Source: Sandarakinorhabdus sp.
GTDB taxonomy: Bacteria > Pseudomonadota > Alphaproteobacteria > Sphingomonadales > Sphingomonadaceae
Length of the DNA stretch: 64,000 bases
Assembly (NCBI GenBank): GCA_020692215.1
Contig: JAIMKW010000002.1
Coordinates: 186,001-250,000 of the forward strand
Direction: 5' to 3'
The position numbers and the translations under genes are program-made. Every line of letters begins with the position of its first letter. Within the stretch, counting starts at the first letter, position 1. Below the pieces are notes generated by a model. That model was not told the DNA's origin. It searched no databases and saw only the letters and a program-made list of their open reading frames with translations. This document shows positions 48,114 to 57,544 of this stretch, one piece after another.

Positions 48114-50716
48114 ACAGTGCAGCCCGCTTCATCAACATTGGCGAACGCACCAATGTCACCGGGTCTGCCCGCTTCAAAAAGCTGATCCTGTCAGGCGATT
48201 ACGCAGCCGCGCTCGATGTCGCGCGCGACCAGGTCGCCAACGGCGCACAGATCATAGATATCAATATGGACGAAGGCCTGCTCGACAGCGAACAGGCCAT
48301 GGTCACCTTCCTGAAGCTTGTCGCGGCCGAACCGGATATCGCGCGGGTTCCGCTGATGATCGATTCGTCGAAATGGTCGGTAATCGAAGCCGGGCTGAAG
48401 TGCGTGGCGGGCAAGGCGATCGTGAACTCGATCAGCCTGAAGGAAGGGGAGGGGCCCTTTCTGCAAGCTGCACGCACGATCAGGCGCTACGGGGCTGCTG
48501 CCGTCGTCATGGCCTTTGATGAAAAGGGCCAGGCCGATACGGCCGAGCGCAAGGTGGACATCTGCGGACGCGCCTATGATCTTCTTGTCGCAGACGGCTT
48601 CAGGCCAACCGACATCATCTTCGATCCCAACATCTTCGCGGTCGCCACCGGGATCGAGGAGCATGACCGTTATGCGCTCGATTTCATCGAAGCCTGCCGG
48701 GCCATCAAGATCCGCTGCCCCGGCGCAAAAATCTCGGGTGGTCTTTCGAACCTCAGCTTTGCCTTCCGCGGCAACGAAGCCGTGCGGCGGGCCATGCACT
48801 CGGTCTTCCTCTATCATGCAATTCCTGCCGGGCTTGATATGGCGATCGTCAACGCCGGCCAGCTCGATGTGTACGACGCCCTCAATCCAGATCTCCGCGA
48901 AGCCTGCGAAGACGTGATCCTGAAGCGCCAGCCAGACGCGACAGACAGGCTCATAACACTCGCAGGGCGTTTCAGCAATCAGGTACAGGTATCTGATAAG
49001 CTGGCAGAAGCCTGGCGTGAGTTGCCCGTGGGAAAACGGCTCGAACATGCCCTTGTCAACGGGATCGACGCCTTCGTGGTGGCCGACACAGAAGAAGCGC
49101 GGCTGCATACGAAGCGCCCGATATCGGTGATCGAGGGCCCGTTGATGGACGGCATGAATGTGGTGGGAGACCTGTTTGCTACCGGCAAGATGTTCCTGCC
49201 CCAGGTCGTGAAATCGGCGCGTGTCATGAAAAAGGCCGTTGCCCACCTGATTCCCTACATCGAAGCCGAAAAGGAAGAGGGCGCAGCACCAAAGGCCCGG
49301 ATCGTCATGGCAACCGTCAAGGGTGATGTGCACGATATCGGCAAGAATATTGTAGGCGTCGTGCTCCAGTGCAACAATTTCGAGGTCATCGACCTTGGCG
49401 TGATGGTGCCCTGGCCGAAGATTCTTGAAAGCGCGAAGGTGGAAAAGGCCGACATGATCGGTCTTTCCGGCCTCATCACCCCATCGCTTGATGAAATGGT
49501 GACGGTTGCACAAGAAATGCAGCGCGCCGGGTTCACCATGCCGCTTCTTATCGGGGGCGCCACAACCTCCAAGGTCCACACGGCGCTCAGGATCGCACCC
49601 GCCTATGCCGGTCCCACGATCCATGTGCTGGATGCCAGCCGCGCGGTTGGTGTTGCATCGACGCTGGTGTCCGACACGATGGCAGATGCCTACACAGCTG
49701 GAATAGCGGAAGAATATGCTGTCATTCGGGAAAAGCGGCAGGGCGGGCAATCCAACCTGTCCTCCCTTGAAGAGTCTCGCGCCAACGGATTGAAGATCGA
49801 CTTTGACGCCGAACCTCCGCCCCGTCCTTTGCAGACAGGTCGCTGGGAATGGCAGGACTGGCCGCTTGACGAGTTGGTGCCCTATATCGACTGGACGCCC
49901 TTCTTCCGCGCCTGGGAATTGCATGGGAACTTCCCCGCCATCTTGGAGGACAAGGTTGTCGGCGAAGCGGCAAAGGCGCTCTGGCACGATGCGCAGGCGA
50001 TGCTGGAAACATTGGTTGCCGAAAAATGGCTGACCGCCAAGGCCGTCGCCGCTATCTGGCCGGCCCGCCGGGACGGCGATGACATCCTTGTCTTTGAAGA
50101 TGAACGGCGGGCAAGGCCGATCGCGCGCTTGCCCATGCTTCGCCAACAGGTTGCAAAGCGGGAGGGGAGGGCGAACGCTTCGCTCGCCGATTTCATATCG
50201 CCGGATGCGGACTGGATCGGTGGGTTTGCCGTCACGTCGGGCCACGGAATCGAGAAGAAGATTGCCGAGTTCCAGGCCGCTCATGATGATTTTTCGGATA
50301 TCCTGTTGAAAGCACTGGCCGACCGGTTTGCCGAAGCCATGGCAGAGGCGCTGCACTTCAAGCTGCGAACCGAATATTGGGGCTATGAACCCAAGGCCGC
50401 GCCCGACCATGCGGCGCTGATCCGTGAAAAATACACAGGCATCCGCCCGGCGCCCGGCTATCCCGCTTGCCCGGATCACAGCCTGAAGCCGCTTCTGTTT
50501 GATCTGCTGAAAGCGACCGATGCTACCGGTATCACGCTGACGGAAAGCTTCGCGATGCTGCCCACGGCCGCCGTTTCGGGTTTTTATTTCGCGCACCCGC
50601 AAAGCAGCTATTTCGGGGTTGCCAGAGTGGGTGAAGACCAGTTGGCCGATTATGCCCCCCGCCGCGGTGTCAGCCTGGATCAGGCCCGCCAGTGGTTGCG
50701 GCCAAATCTGGACTGA
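48110..50716 (+). CDS. metH: Methionine synthase, folate/cobalamin/activation modules (MetH part 2)
   Basis: An 868-residue chain with, in order, the pterin-binding (methyl-THF) domain (about 5-260: [41 protein letters not shown]), the helical cap (about 300-390), the cobalamin-binding Rossmann domain with DVHDIGKNI (B12-ligand His408 in DxHxxG), and the SAM-dependent reactivation domain (about 550-868: [12 protein letters not shown]). The break point equals that in E. coli numbering (351 + 408 = 759). Both parts together form a complete B12-dependent enzyme. A strong hairpin follows. Confidence 0.96.
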
Positions 50717-50749
50717 TCGGGGCTAGCCGCAACCGCAGCGAGATCCTTT

Positions 50750-50794
50750 GCCGCCGTCTGCCGGGGTGGGTCATGAAACCCGGCAGACGGCGGC
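50750..50794. terminator. Long perfect hairpin downstream of the met operon
   Basis: Perfect 16-base arms GCCGCCGTCTGCCGGG / CCCGGCAGACGGCGGC with a 13-base loop (50766-50778), between metH part 2 and the convergent small secreted-protein gene. Very stable, but no U-run. Probably a bidirectional terminator or a REP-like element; no second copy was noticed in the window. Confidence 0.6.
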
Positions 50795-50887
50795 TCAGGC
50801 CCCTCAGCCATGGTCAGGCTCTGCGTGTTTATCGCCGGGCAACCAGGCGTCGGGGAACGGTTTTGCAGCAGTTGTAAAGCCGCTGCT

Positions 50888-51178
50888 TCAGGGCTGTGGC
50901 TGCGGTTCGGCAGTCTCTGGGGTGGGAGGCAGCGGCTCGCCTGTCTTTGGCTGAGAATGATTGCCTTGCGCATCGTCTTTCATAGTTGCCGTCCCCGCTG
51001 CATCGGATCGGGTTGTCCGGGCGGCTTCGTCAGGGTTGTTATCCTCCACACCCGTTGCAGGTGCTTGCGGAGCGGACGGAATCGGCTTTTCCTCCGGCTG
51101 CCTCTGCGCCAAAGCCGGCGCTGCAAAGACTGTTGCGGCCACCAGGACGGCGCGAATCAAATGATCCATACGGTTCAT
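50888..51178 (-). CDS. Small secreted Pro/Glu-rich hypothetical protein
   Basis: A 96-residue product with a clear signal peptide (LIRAVLVAATVFAAPALAQ) and a hydrophilic, Pro/Glu/Gln-rich remainder of low complexity (EEKPIPSAPQAPAT ... PPTPETAEPQPQP). AAAGGAA precedes the ATG at a good distance; an upstream Met at 51226 lies outside that spacing. No domain recognised. Likely a periplasmic disordered protein. Same strand as the Nudix gene but 167 bases away. Confidence 0.65.
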   Translation of the reverse strand: MNRMDHLIRAVLVAATVFAAPALAQRQPEEKPIPSAPQAPATGVEDNNPDEAARTTRSDAAGTATMKDDAQGNHSQPKTGEPLPPTPETAEPQPQP

Positions 51179-51345
51179 GCGACATTCCTTTTTCAACTGG
51201 GTCAGATGTCGGTGGCCACCGCACATTTTCCGTGCAGCAGATCAGCCGTGCCGTCATGCCCGCATCGTCGAACCGCCAACCCAACACGTTGAATGACATG
51301 CCGGCACGACAAGCCGCCCCAGCCCGCCGTCAGGCCGTTCAGCCG

Positions 51346-51987
51346 CTACAGGGCCGAATCGGAGCGGCCGCGAATCCAGCGCCAGAAGGGACGCTCATAG
51401 GCCTGTCCGGAAAGGTGCCTATCGACAACATCCAGCACCGCGCGTGTCACCGTGGGCAGGTCGAGCCCGCGGCAATCCTCGAGCGTGAACCAGGCCACTT
51501 CGCCAAGTTCCCGGCTGTCGGTCGGCTCCAGAGACGCCAGATGCTCGGCATCTGCCAGAAGAAACCGCGCATCGAACCGCTTGTGGCGCGCCGGAGGCGT
51601 TATGGCACGGGCAATATAGTCAAGCCCGCTGAGATCGGCTGTCAGCCGGCCCTCGTTCACCCGGCCGATCACAAGGCCTGTCTCTTCGAATGTCTCGCGG
51701 ATGGCGGTTCGTGCCAGTGCCCGCGCCAGTCTCCCGCCGTCCTGCCGCCTAAGCCGCGCTGTCGCAGCCAGATTGGCGGCAACATCCGGCCGGAGTTCGC
51801 CGCTGTAGGGTGCCACATAGTCGCTGCGATCGATCCGGCCACCTGGAAAAACCCATTTGTCGGGCATGAAATCATGCCCGCCCGAACGGCGACCCATCAG
51901 GATTCGCGGTGCTGCCGCATCGCGACGCACAAGGATCAGGGTCGCGGCATCTCTGGGGCGGGCGGCAGCAGGTGGGGAATCGGGCAT
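51346..51987 (-). CDS. Nudix hydrolase with a long insertion in the Nudix region
   Basis: A 213-residue Nudix-fold protein. It has FMPDKWVFPGGRID before, and RETFEETGLVIG as the REx2EExG core of the Nudix box; but about 45 residues separate GG and the RE core, as in eukaryotic NUDT19-like and some bacterial CoA/acyl-CoA Nudix enzymes. It presumably hydrolyses a nucleoside-diphosphate-linked substrate; which one is unknown. The ATG at 51987 is preferred; the frame opens further to 52224, but that part is unlike the family. Divergent from a 36-residue membrane peptide gene. Confidence 0.85.
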   Translation of the reverse strand: MPDSPPAAARPRDAATLILVRRDAAAPRILMGRRSGGHDFMPDKWVFPGGRIDRSDYVAPYSGELRPDVAANLAATARLRRQDGGRLARALARTAIRETFEETGLVIGRVNEGRLTADLSGLDYIARAITPPARHKRFDARFLLADAEHLASLEPTDSRELGEVAWFTLEDCRGLDLPTVTRAVLDVVDRHLSGQAYERPFWRWIRGRSDSAL

Positions 51988-52162
51988 GCATTTTCGATGC
52001 GCCGGCCAATCCGCAAAACCAAGCTCCAGCAAAGGGGAGTGGCCTGATCCGGCGCGCCACGGGATCGGCCCGGCGCAGGGGTTTGCTGCCGCCTGCCTAT
52101 CACCCTTGACAGGAGAAGCCCTGTGGATAACTCTGGGAATTCGCGAGGAAGAGGACAGCTCC

Positions 52163-52273
52163 ATGGCACAAACACGCGAACAGCCCCCGCGGTGGCACAT
52201 TTGGGCCGCCTTGGTGTCAGGCATTCTGACAGGCTATGCCCTGTTGATCGGGGTTGCCCTCGGATTGAACTGA
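52163..52273 (+). CDS. 36-residue single-span membrane peptide
   Basis: ATG at 52163 preceded by GAGGAAGAGGA at 8 bases gives a short hydrophilic N-terminus (MAQTREQPPRWHIW) and one membrane helix (about 15-34, ALVSGILTGYALLIGVALGL). No known family recognised. The good ribosome site and membrane-helix pattern argue for a real gene. It is 105 bases upstream of nrnC on the same strand. Confidence 0.5.
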   Translation: MAQTREQPPRWHIWAALVSGILTGYALLIGVALGLN

Positions 52274-52355
52274 TACGCGCTGCAGATTCGGGAAAGCCAG
52301 CTGTGCGGCCTCAACGCGCTGCAGCGGCCGCGCTTCCATTGCCGATCCGATCCGA

Positions 52356-52370
52356 AGCGCCTAAAGCGCT
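52356..52370. repeat. Compact palindrome upstream of nrnC
   Basis: Perfect inverted repeat AGCGC-CTAAA-GCGCT ending 8 bases before the nrnC ATG, resembling 643-659. It overlaps the place where a ribosome site would lie, so it could affect translation of nrnC. Confidence 0.5.
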
Positions 52371-52378
52371 GCACCAGC

Positions 52379-52990
52379 ATGACCATCTATTTCCACGAGG
52401 GCGATCTGCCCAACGATCCGTTCGCGCCCGGCCCCATCGCGGTCGATACTGAAACAATGGGTCTTCACCCGCACCGGGATCGGCTCTGCCTGATCCAGCT
52501 TTCAGATGGCAAAGGCGATGAACATCTTGTCCGCTTCCGCCATGATTATGCAGCGCCCAACCTCAGGCGGATCCTGGCAGATCCGGCTAGGCTCAAGCTC
52601 TACCATTTTGCCCGCTTCGATCTTGCGGTCATCAAGCGCTATCTCGGGGTTATGGCTGCACCTGCGTATTGCACGAAAACAGCAAGCCGGCTGATCCGCA
52701 CCTATACCGACAGGCATGGCCTGAAAGAGCTGGTGCGGGAACTTCTGGGCGCTGAAATCTCCAAGCAGCAGCAATCATCGGATTGGGGCTCCGACACCCT
52801 ATCGGATGCGCAGAAGGACTATGCAGCCTCAGACGTGCGCTACCTGCACCGGATGAAGCCGCTGCTCGACGAACGCCTGGCGCGCGAAGGGCGAACGGAG
52901 CTTGCGCAGGCCTGCTTTGATTTCCTTCCGTGGCGCGCCGAGCTCGATCTTGCCGGCTGGCCCGAGATCGACATCTTCGCCCATGTCTGA
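52379..52990 (+). CDS. nrnC: NrnC-type 3'-5' oligoribonuclease (RNase D-like)
   Basis: DEDDy exonuclease of 203 residues: metal-binding VDTETMGL (D23, E25), HFARFDLAV (D81) and YAASDVRYL (Y148, D152). It is about half the size of RNase D and lacks HRDC domains, the pattern of alphaproteobacterial NrnC (nanoRNase C), which degrades diribonucleotides to mononucleotides and substitutes for Orn. Upstream of lptC-lptA as in many alphaproteobacteria. Annotation as 'ribonuclease D' would be imprecise. A palindrome precedes its start. Confidence 0.9.
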   Translation: MTIYFHEGDLPNDPFAPGPIAVDTETMGLHPHRDRLCLIQLSDGKGDEHLVRFRHDYAAPNLRRILADPARLKLYHFARFDLAVIKRYLGVMAAPAYCTKTASRLIRTYTDRHGLKELVRELLGAEISKQQQSSDWGSDTLSDAQKDYAASDVRYLHRMKPLLDERLAREGRTELAQACFDFLPWRAELDLAGWPEIDIFAHV

Positions 52991-53043
52991 CGACACTGCG
53001 CCGGACCGCGTTCCAATCGACATCAAGATGCCTGAAGCCGGGT

Positions 53044-53685
53044 ATGTCTGAACAGGCCGCCCGCCAGCGCGAGACAAGGCGGCGTTCCATGCTGCCCGGC
53101 AGTTCGCGAGACAATTTCATCAAACTCGCCAAGCGTGGATTCCCGATTGCCTCCATCCTCCTGCTGGCCGTGCTGATTATATTGCCGCTATCAGCCAGCC
53201 AGGAGTTCAGCTTCCTTCTTTCCAAGGACAGCGCGGAAAAGGCCAGCGAGCGGATGCGGATGCAGGAAGCCACCTATCGCGGAGAAACGACGCGCGGAGA
53301 AGCGTTCGAGATCATGGCGAAATCCGGCGTTCAGAAAACCAGCACTGTTCCAATCGTCATGCTGACCGGCCTGTCCGCTGAAATCCAGCAGGAAAGTGGC
53401 CCCGCGACTGTAACCGCGCCGACCGGCGAGTTCTTCATCGAAGAAAACCGCATCGTGGTTAATGGCCCGGTCACGGCCCGTTCGGCATCGGGCTATAGCC
53501 TCAATGGAAACCGCATCGAAGTCGATATCAACGAAAACCGGGTGACCGCCGCCGAGCCTGTAGAGGGGACCCTGCCGATGGGCACCTTCCGGGCCAACAG
53601 CTTCACCGCCGATATCGAAGGCCGCAGCGTAACCCTTTCCGGCAGCGTAAAGCTCCGGATAACCCCGAACCGGACCGTTCCATGA
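53044..53685 (+). CDS. lptC: LPS export protein LptC
   Basis: A 213-residue bitopic protein: cytoplasmic N-terminus, one membrane segment (about 33-51, FPIASILLLAVLIILPLSA), then the periplasmic LptC beta-jellyroll (YRGETTRGEAFEIMAKSG, GPATVTAPTGEFFIEENRI, DINENRVTAAEPV). It binds LptB2FG and passes lipopolysaccharide to LptA. ATG at 53044 gives the typical short N-terminus; an in-frame Met at 52930 is inside nrnC. Overlaps lptA by 4 bases. Confidence 0.9.
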   Translation: MSEQAARQRETRRRSMLPGSSRDNFIKLAKRGFPIASILLLAVLIILPLSASQEFSFLLSKDSAEKASERMRMQEATYRGETTRGEAFEIMAKSGVQKTSTVPIVMLTGLSAEIQQESGPATVTAPTGEFFIEENRIVVNGPVTARSASGYSLNGNRIEVDINENRVTAAEPVEGTLPMGTFRANSFTADIEGRSVTLSGSVKLRITPNRTVP

Positions 53686-54230
53686 TGAAACCATTTGCTC
53701 TTCGGTTGCTGGCCCTTGCTGCCGCCCCCATCCTCATTCTGGCTCCGGCAGCCGAGGCGGTGGCACAGGGAATGGCCACCTCAGCCCTTCGCGGGCTCGA
53801 TAGTCGTGCGCCCATCGACGTCGATGCAGACCGCATCGATGTGCTGGACAAGCAGAACCAGGCGATTTTCGCCGGCAATGTCCGGGTGCGGCAAGGCACG
53901 CTCACCATGGAAGCCGATCGAATCAAGATCGCCTACAGCCGGCCGGCAAAGGGCGATCCCGTCATCCAGCGGCTTGATGCAGATGGCAATGTCCGCCTTG
54001 CCACTCCTTCCGAAAGGGCAACCAGCCGGTTTGGCATCTATGATGTGGAACGCCGTGTGCTGACGTTGATCGGCAATGTGCAACTTACCCAGGGGACGAC
54101 CAAGGCATCGGGAAATCGCCTGACGATCGATCTGGCCAGCGGCCGTTCCACGCTCGATGGCCGCACATCCACCGGGCAGCCCGGAAGCCGCGTCACCGGC
54201 CGTTTTGCTGTGCCCGAACGCAACAAATAG
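53682..54230 (+). CDS. lptA: LPS transport periplasmic protein LptA
   Basis: A 182-residue OstA/LptA protein: signal peptide to about residue 29 (AVAQG), then the beta-jellyroll with APIDVDADRIDVLDKQNQAIF, GNVRVRQGTLTMEADRI and LTLIGNVQLTQGTTKASGN. It forms the bridge that carries LPS across the periplasm. Unlike many alphaproteobacteria, no lptB follows: the next gene is on the opposite strand, so lptB must lie elsewhere in the genome. Confidence 0.92.
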   Translation: MMKPFALRLLALAAAPILILAPAAEAVAQGMATSALRGLDSRAPIDVDADRIDVLDKQNQAIFAGNVRVRQGTLTMEADRIKIAYSRPAKGDPVIQRLDADGNVRLATPSERATSRFGIYDVERRVLTLIGNVQLTQGTTKASGNRLTIDLASGRSTLDGRTSTGQPGSRVTGRFAVPERNK

Positions 54231-54233
54231 CGG

Positions 54234-55376
54234 CTACATCCCCCGGGCGCACAGCCACGCCTGCACCGTTGAAACGGCCTGCTTCAGATGCTCAGGCTGC
54301 CGCGCATAATAATGTGTGGCGCCCGAGATCGTGACCAGTGTCTTATCGTCAGCGCCTACCGCTTCATACAGACGGTGTGTGTGGCTGGGTGTGCAGGCAT
54401 CATCGGCCGAATTTCCCACCACCAGCGTCGGCACATGGCAATCCGCCCCGCAAGCCACTCCATCGGCGTTGGACGTGTCCAGCCCCCATTGCGAAAGCCA
54501 GGACCGCAGCGTGCTGTAACGCCCCAGCCCGCCGGGGCTGTCGTTGATCATCCGCGGGTCGCCCAGATAGCAGCCACCCGGCACCCGGTCGTTCGGGTCG
54601 ATCGTCGGATCCAGCCAGCGCGGATCTGCCATTGTTCCATGCACGATGAAGGCCTGCTCGGCATAGGGGCCCACTGTCTCTTTCAGATGCGCGAGCCGCG
54701 CCTGCGCCCAGGCCGTGATCCGCCGGTTGCGCGCCCGTTGGCGTTCGCGGAATTCGGCAAGCCAGTCGGCAGGGTAGGGAATCAGAGCTGGTGCTGGGTC
54801 TGCATAGAGGTTCCATGCCGAATCGCGTGAATCGGGGTCGGTCTCGCTTGTGATCGAAGGGTCGAGCCACTCCGTCAGCGTGCCCGACCTGCTGATATGC
54901 GCCGCCAGCAACAACATCGCATCAGCCGGTACAAGCCCAGACAAATCCACAGGATCCCCCGCCGGCGTGTGGGTGATCCTTGGTCGAACAGCCTGCGACT
55001 GATAGAAAAGCGAAAGCGAGCCCCCGCCAGACCAGCCGCCCAGCACAATGCGCTTGTAGCCCAATCTGGTGCGGGCATAGCGCACCCATTGGCCCAGATC
55101 AGCGCAGACCTTTTCCATGATCAGCGCCGAATCATTGTTGGGGTAGCGAGACACGGCGCTCAGGCAGTGCACACCGGCCGTCGCCAGCCCGATGGGCATC
55201 GGCAGATAATGCATGATCCCCATGGGATGCATGAAGATGACCAGCGTGTCCGAGGGCGTATCGGGCTTCAGGTGATGGGCCTGCAAGGCCACGATACCCG
55301 CGATGCCGCCATAACTGTCGCGAACGGTAACGGGTTCTTCGAAGATAAGATGCAGTGGGATCCGGGCAAAACTCAT
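54234..55376 (-). CDS. Alpha/beta-fold hydrolase
   Basis: A 380-residue alpha/beta hydrolase: oxyanion loop FMHPMGIMHY, nucleophile elbow GGWSGGGSLS (Ser116), the Asp-bearing NSADDACTPS and the His-bearing ISGATHYYARQPEH. Substrate unknown. No signal peptide, so cytoplasmic. It overlaps the upstream VOC protein gene by 4 bases (ATGA), suggesting both act together, perhaps in degradation of an aromatic or ester compound. The start at 55376 begins MSFARIPLHL. Confidence 0.85.
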   Translation of the reverse strand: MSFARIPLHLIFEEPVTVRDSYGGIAGIVALQAHHLKPDTPSDTLVIFMHPMGIMHYLPMPIGLATAGVHCLSAVSRYPNNDSALIMEKVCADLGQWVRYARTRLGYKRIVLGGWSGGGSLSLFYQSQAVRPRITHTPAGDPVDLSGLVPADAMLLLAAHISRSGTLTEWLDPSITSETDPDSRDSAWNLYADPAPALIPYPADWLAEFRERQRARNRRITAWAQARLAHLKETVGPYAEQAFIVHGTMADPRWLDPTIDPNDRVPGGCYLGDPRMINDSPGGLGRYSTLRSWLSQWGLDTSNADGVACGADCHVPTLVVGNSADDACTPSHTHRLYEAVGADDKTLVTISGATHYYARQPEHLKQAVSTVQAWLCARGM

Positions 55377-55897
55377 GCCTTCAAACCCGCCTTGGCCGCA
55401 GCTGTCCGCACGGTCCACTCCGCCAGCACGGCACGGGCATTGGCCTCCTCGGCTTGCAGGATCGTATCATGGCCGGCCGTGCGCGCGGTGATTTCCACCT
55501 GCAGGCCGTTAGGGTCCCACATGTAGATCGACTGCACGAAATGATGGTCGATCGGGCCGAAGAACGGAATCCCGTACGCATCGAGGCGCGCTTTCCACTG
55601 CGCCAGCGCCTCCACGCTGCCAGCTTCGAACGCGATATGCCTGTCGAACCCGTGCGCAGGGCGAAAATGTTCGGGCTTTGCGCTGTCGGGTGCATCGAAG
55701 AAGGCGATGAAATTGCCATCGGGCAGCCGAAAGAAGATGTGCACATAGGGGTGCGGCTTGCCACTGCCCGGCTCTTCCTCGAACGCCAGCGCGGCCGCAA
55801 CCGGTAGCCCGAGAGTGTCTTCATAGAAAGCCCGGGTTTCCTCGGCATCGCGGCACCGGAAGGCTGAATGGTGGATACCCAGCAAATGGTCTGTCAT
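55373..55897 (-). CDS. VOC-superfamily (glyoxalase/dioxygenase-fold) protein
   Basis: A 174-residue vicinal-oxygen-chelate protein: LLGIHHSAFRC, a DAEETRAFYEDTLGLPV loop, DRHIAFE and YMWDPNGLQVEIT give candidate metal ligands (His9/10, the His of DRHIAFE, the Glu of QVEIT), as in extradiol dioxygenases and glyoxalase-like enzymes. The C-terminal 30 residues are an extra helix. Function is not fixed by sequence; the coupled hydrolase hints at a two-step catabolic reaction. Confidence 0.85.
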   Translation of the reverse strand: MTDHLLGIHHSAFRCRDAEETRAFYEDTLGLPVAAALAFEEEPGSGKPHPYVHIFFRLPDGNFIAFFDAPDSAKPEHFRPAHGFDRHIAFEAGSVEALAQWKARLDAYGIPFFGPIDHHFVQSIYMWDPNGLQVEITARTAGHDTILQAEEANARAVLAEWTVRTAAAKAGLKA

Positions 55898-56002
55898 GTC
55901 ACGCGTCTCCCCGATGCAGGATGCACCCACATGACCCCGCGCGCCAGCCTCACACTCTTCGGGGTGGTTTGCCTCCGGGCCCCTTTCCCGGCCACGGCAC
56001 CA

Positions 56003-56734
56003 TCAGGCCGGAACGGCGGTGCCGATATAGTTTACGCGCACATCATCGCTCAGGGTAAATCCAAGGGCAGGGGTCCATGTGAGCCCCTTGATACCGCCAG
56101 TCACAAACCCGGCAACCGCCAGCCGCTGGGTCATCTCATCCGGGGTCAGAAACTGTTTCCAGTCATGCCCGCCCCTGGGGATCAGTTTGAAGATCTCCTC
56201 CGCCCCGGCAATCAAGACGGCCCAGCTCATCACAGTCCGGTTCGGGGTGGAAAACACCAGCAACCCGCCGGGCTTCAAAAGCCTTCGCAGCGCCAGCAGG
56301 AAGGCCGGTACATCGGCCACATGCTCAAGCACTTCAAGGCAGGTGACCAGATCGAACCGGCCCGGCATCGCATCGGCCAGTAGCACCACATCGCCTGCGC
56401 GGTAGTCGATCTCCAGGCCCTGTCCGACAGCGTGGCTGCGCGCCGCCGCAATGACATCCTCGCCGGCATCGATGCCCGTTACTTTGGCACCCATTCGCGC
56501 CAGCGGCTCGGCCACCAGCCCGCCACCGCAGCCGACATCCAGAGCATGCAGCCCTTCCAGCGCACGCCGGGCCTTTGCAGGCCGTCCAAAATGGGCAACG
56601 GCCGCTTCCCGGATGAACCCGAGCCGCGCCGGGTTTACCCGATGCAGCAGCTTCGAAGCCCCATCAGGATCCCACCAATCGGTGGCAAGTGTTCCGAACA
56701 GCGCAATATTCTGCAGGTCTGCGGTTGTGGACAT
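56003..56734 (-). CDS. ubiG: Ubiquinone biosynthesis O-methyltransferase
   Basis: SAM-dependent methyltransferase of 243 residues that performs both O-methylations in ubiquinone synthesis. Features are the N-terminal FGTLATDWWDPDGASKLLHRVNP (typical of UbiG), motif I ALDVGCGGGLVAEPLARMG and post-I IDAGEDVIAAA, and FSTPNRTVMS. A 27-base gap separates it from bpt, which lies upstream on the same strand. Confidence 0.95.
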   Translation of the reverse strand: MSTTADLQNIALFGTLATDWWDPDGASKLLHRVNPARLGFIREAAVAHFGRPAKARRALEGLHALDVGCGGGLVAEPLARMGAKVTGIDAGEDVIAAARSHAVGQGLEIDYRAGDVVLLADAMPGRFDLVTCLEVLEHVADVPAFLLALRRLLKPGGLLVFSTPNRTVMSWAVLIAGAEEIFKLIPRGGHDWKQFLTPDEMTQRLAVAGFVTGGIKGLTWTPALGFTLSDDVRVNYIGTAVPA

Positions 56735-56761
56735 GTTGGCCCCCTAACCCCATGCCGCCCC

Positions 56762-57544
56762 TCAGTCGAGTGGGGCGTGCTGTCTCTGCCGGTCCGTCTC
56801 GCTGGCGGCATGCGGCATCAGGCGCCAGCCTTGCGGGGTCAGCATTTCCAGCGGCGTATAACGGCGCTTGTAGTCCATCCGTGGGGACCCATCGACCCAA
56901 TAGCCCAGATAGACGTAGCGCATGCCAACCTGCGCGGCGCGAAGCACATGATCGAGGATCAGATAGGTGCCAAGGCCCGGGCGGGCACCTGGCCCGGTAT
57001 CATAGAAGCTGTAAACCATCGAAAGCCCGTCGGATTGCTTGTCCGTCAGGCAGGCGCCAATGAGCTTGCCCGGACGACCATCGCTGGAAGGCTCGCGATA
57101 CTCCACTACCACGGTATCGACCGGAGAGGTTTCGATCATTTCCGCGAAATCATAGCCATCCATGCTGGCCATGCCGCCATGCGGGTGCCGGTCTTTCAGG
57201 TAGCGCCGCAGCAGATCGAACTGTTCTTCGGTGGCCCAGGGATCGCAGGCCGCCACATCCAGATCGGCATTTCTTCGAAGCAGGCGACGCTGGGATTGCG
57301 ATGGATGAAACTGGCTGGCAACAATCCGGACAGAAACACAGGCAGTGCACCCGTCGCAACTCGGCCGATAGACAACATTCTGGCTCCGCCGGAAGCCAAT
57401 GCGGCCCAGCCCCTCGCTCATCCGTTGCGCATCGGGGCCCCTCAGTTCCGCGAAAACCTTCCGCTCGGTCCGTCCGGGAAGATAAGGGCAGGGGCTTTCA
57501 GCGGTCACGAAAAAGCGTGGAAAGCGTGTTGGTTGGTCGGTCAT
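56762..57544 (-). CDS. bpt: Aspartate/glutamate leucyltransferase
   Basis: Bpt/ATE1-family aminoacyl-tRNA-protein transferase of 260 residues: N-terminal [16 protein letters not shown], the Cys cluster [15 protein letters not shown], and [22 protein letters not shown]. Bacterial Bpt usually attaches leucine to N-terminal Asp/Glu, marking proteins for the N-degron (ClpS/ClpAP) pathway. Start overlaps a small upstream frame by 4 bases. The Cys residues are probably metal- or Fe-S-binding as in ATE1 relatives. Confidence 0.9.
   Translation of the reverse strand: MTDQPTRFPRFFVTAESPCPYLPGRTERKVFAELRGPDAQRMSEGLGRIGFRRSQNVVYRPSCDGCTACVSVRIVASQFHPSQSQRRLLRRNADLDVAACDPWATEEQFDLLRRYLKDRHPHGGMASMDGYDFAEMIETSPVDTVVVEYREPSSDGRPGKLIGACLTDKQSDGLSMVYSFYDTGPGARPGLGTYLILDHVLRAAQVGMRYVYLGYWVDGSPRMDYKRRYTPLEMLTPQGWRLMPHAASETDRQRQHAPLD

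Noticed and set aside
48191..50602. An 803-codon open frame antisense to the second metH gene
   Set aside because: It is the mirror of a fully conserved methionine synthase; long antisense frames are expected in GC-rich codon use and this one has no recognisable domain.
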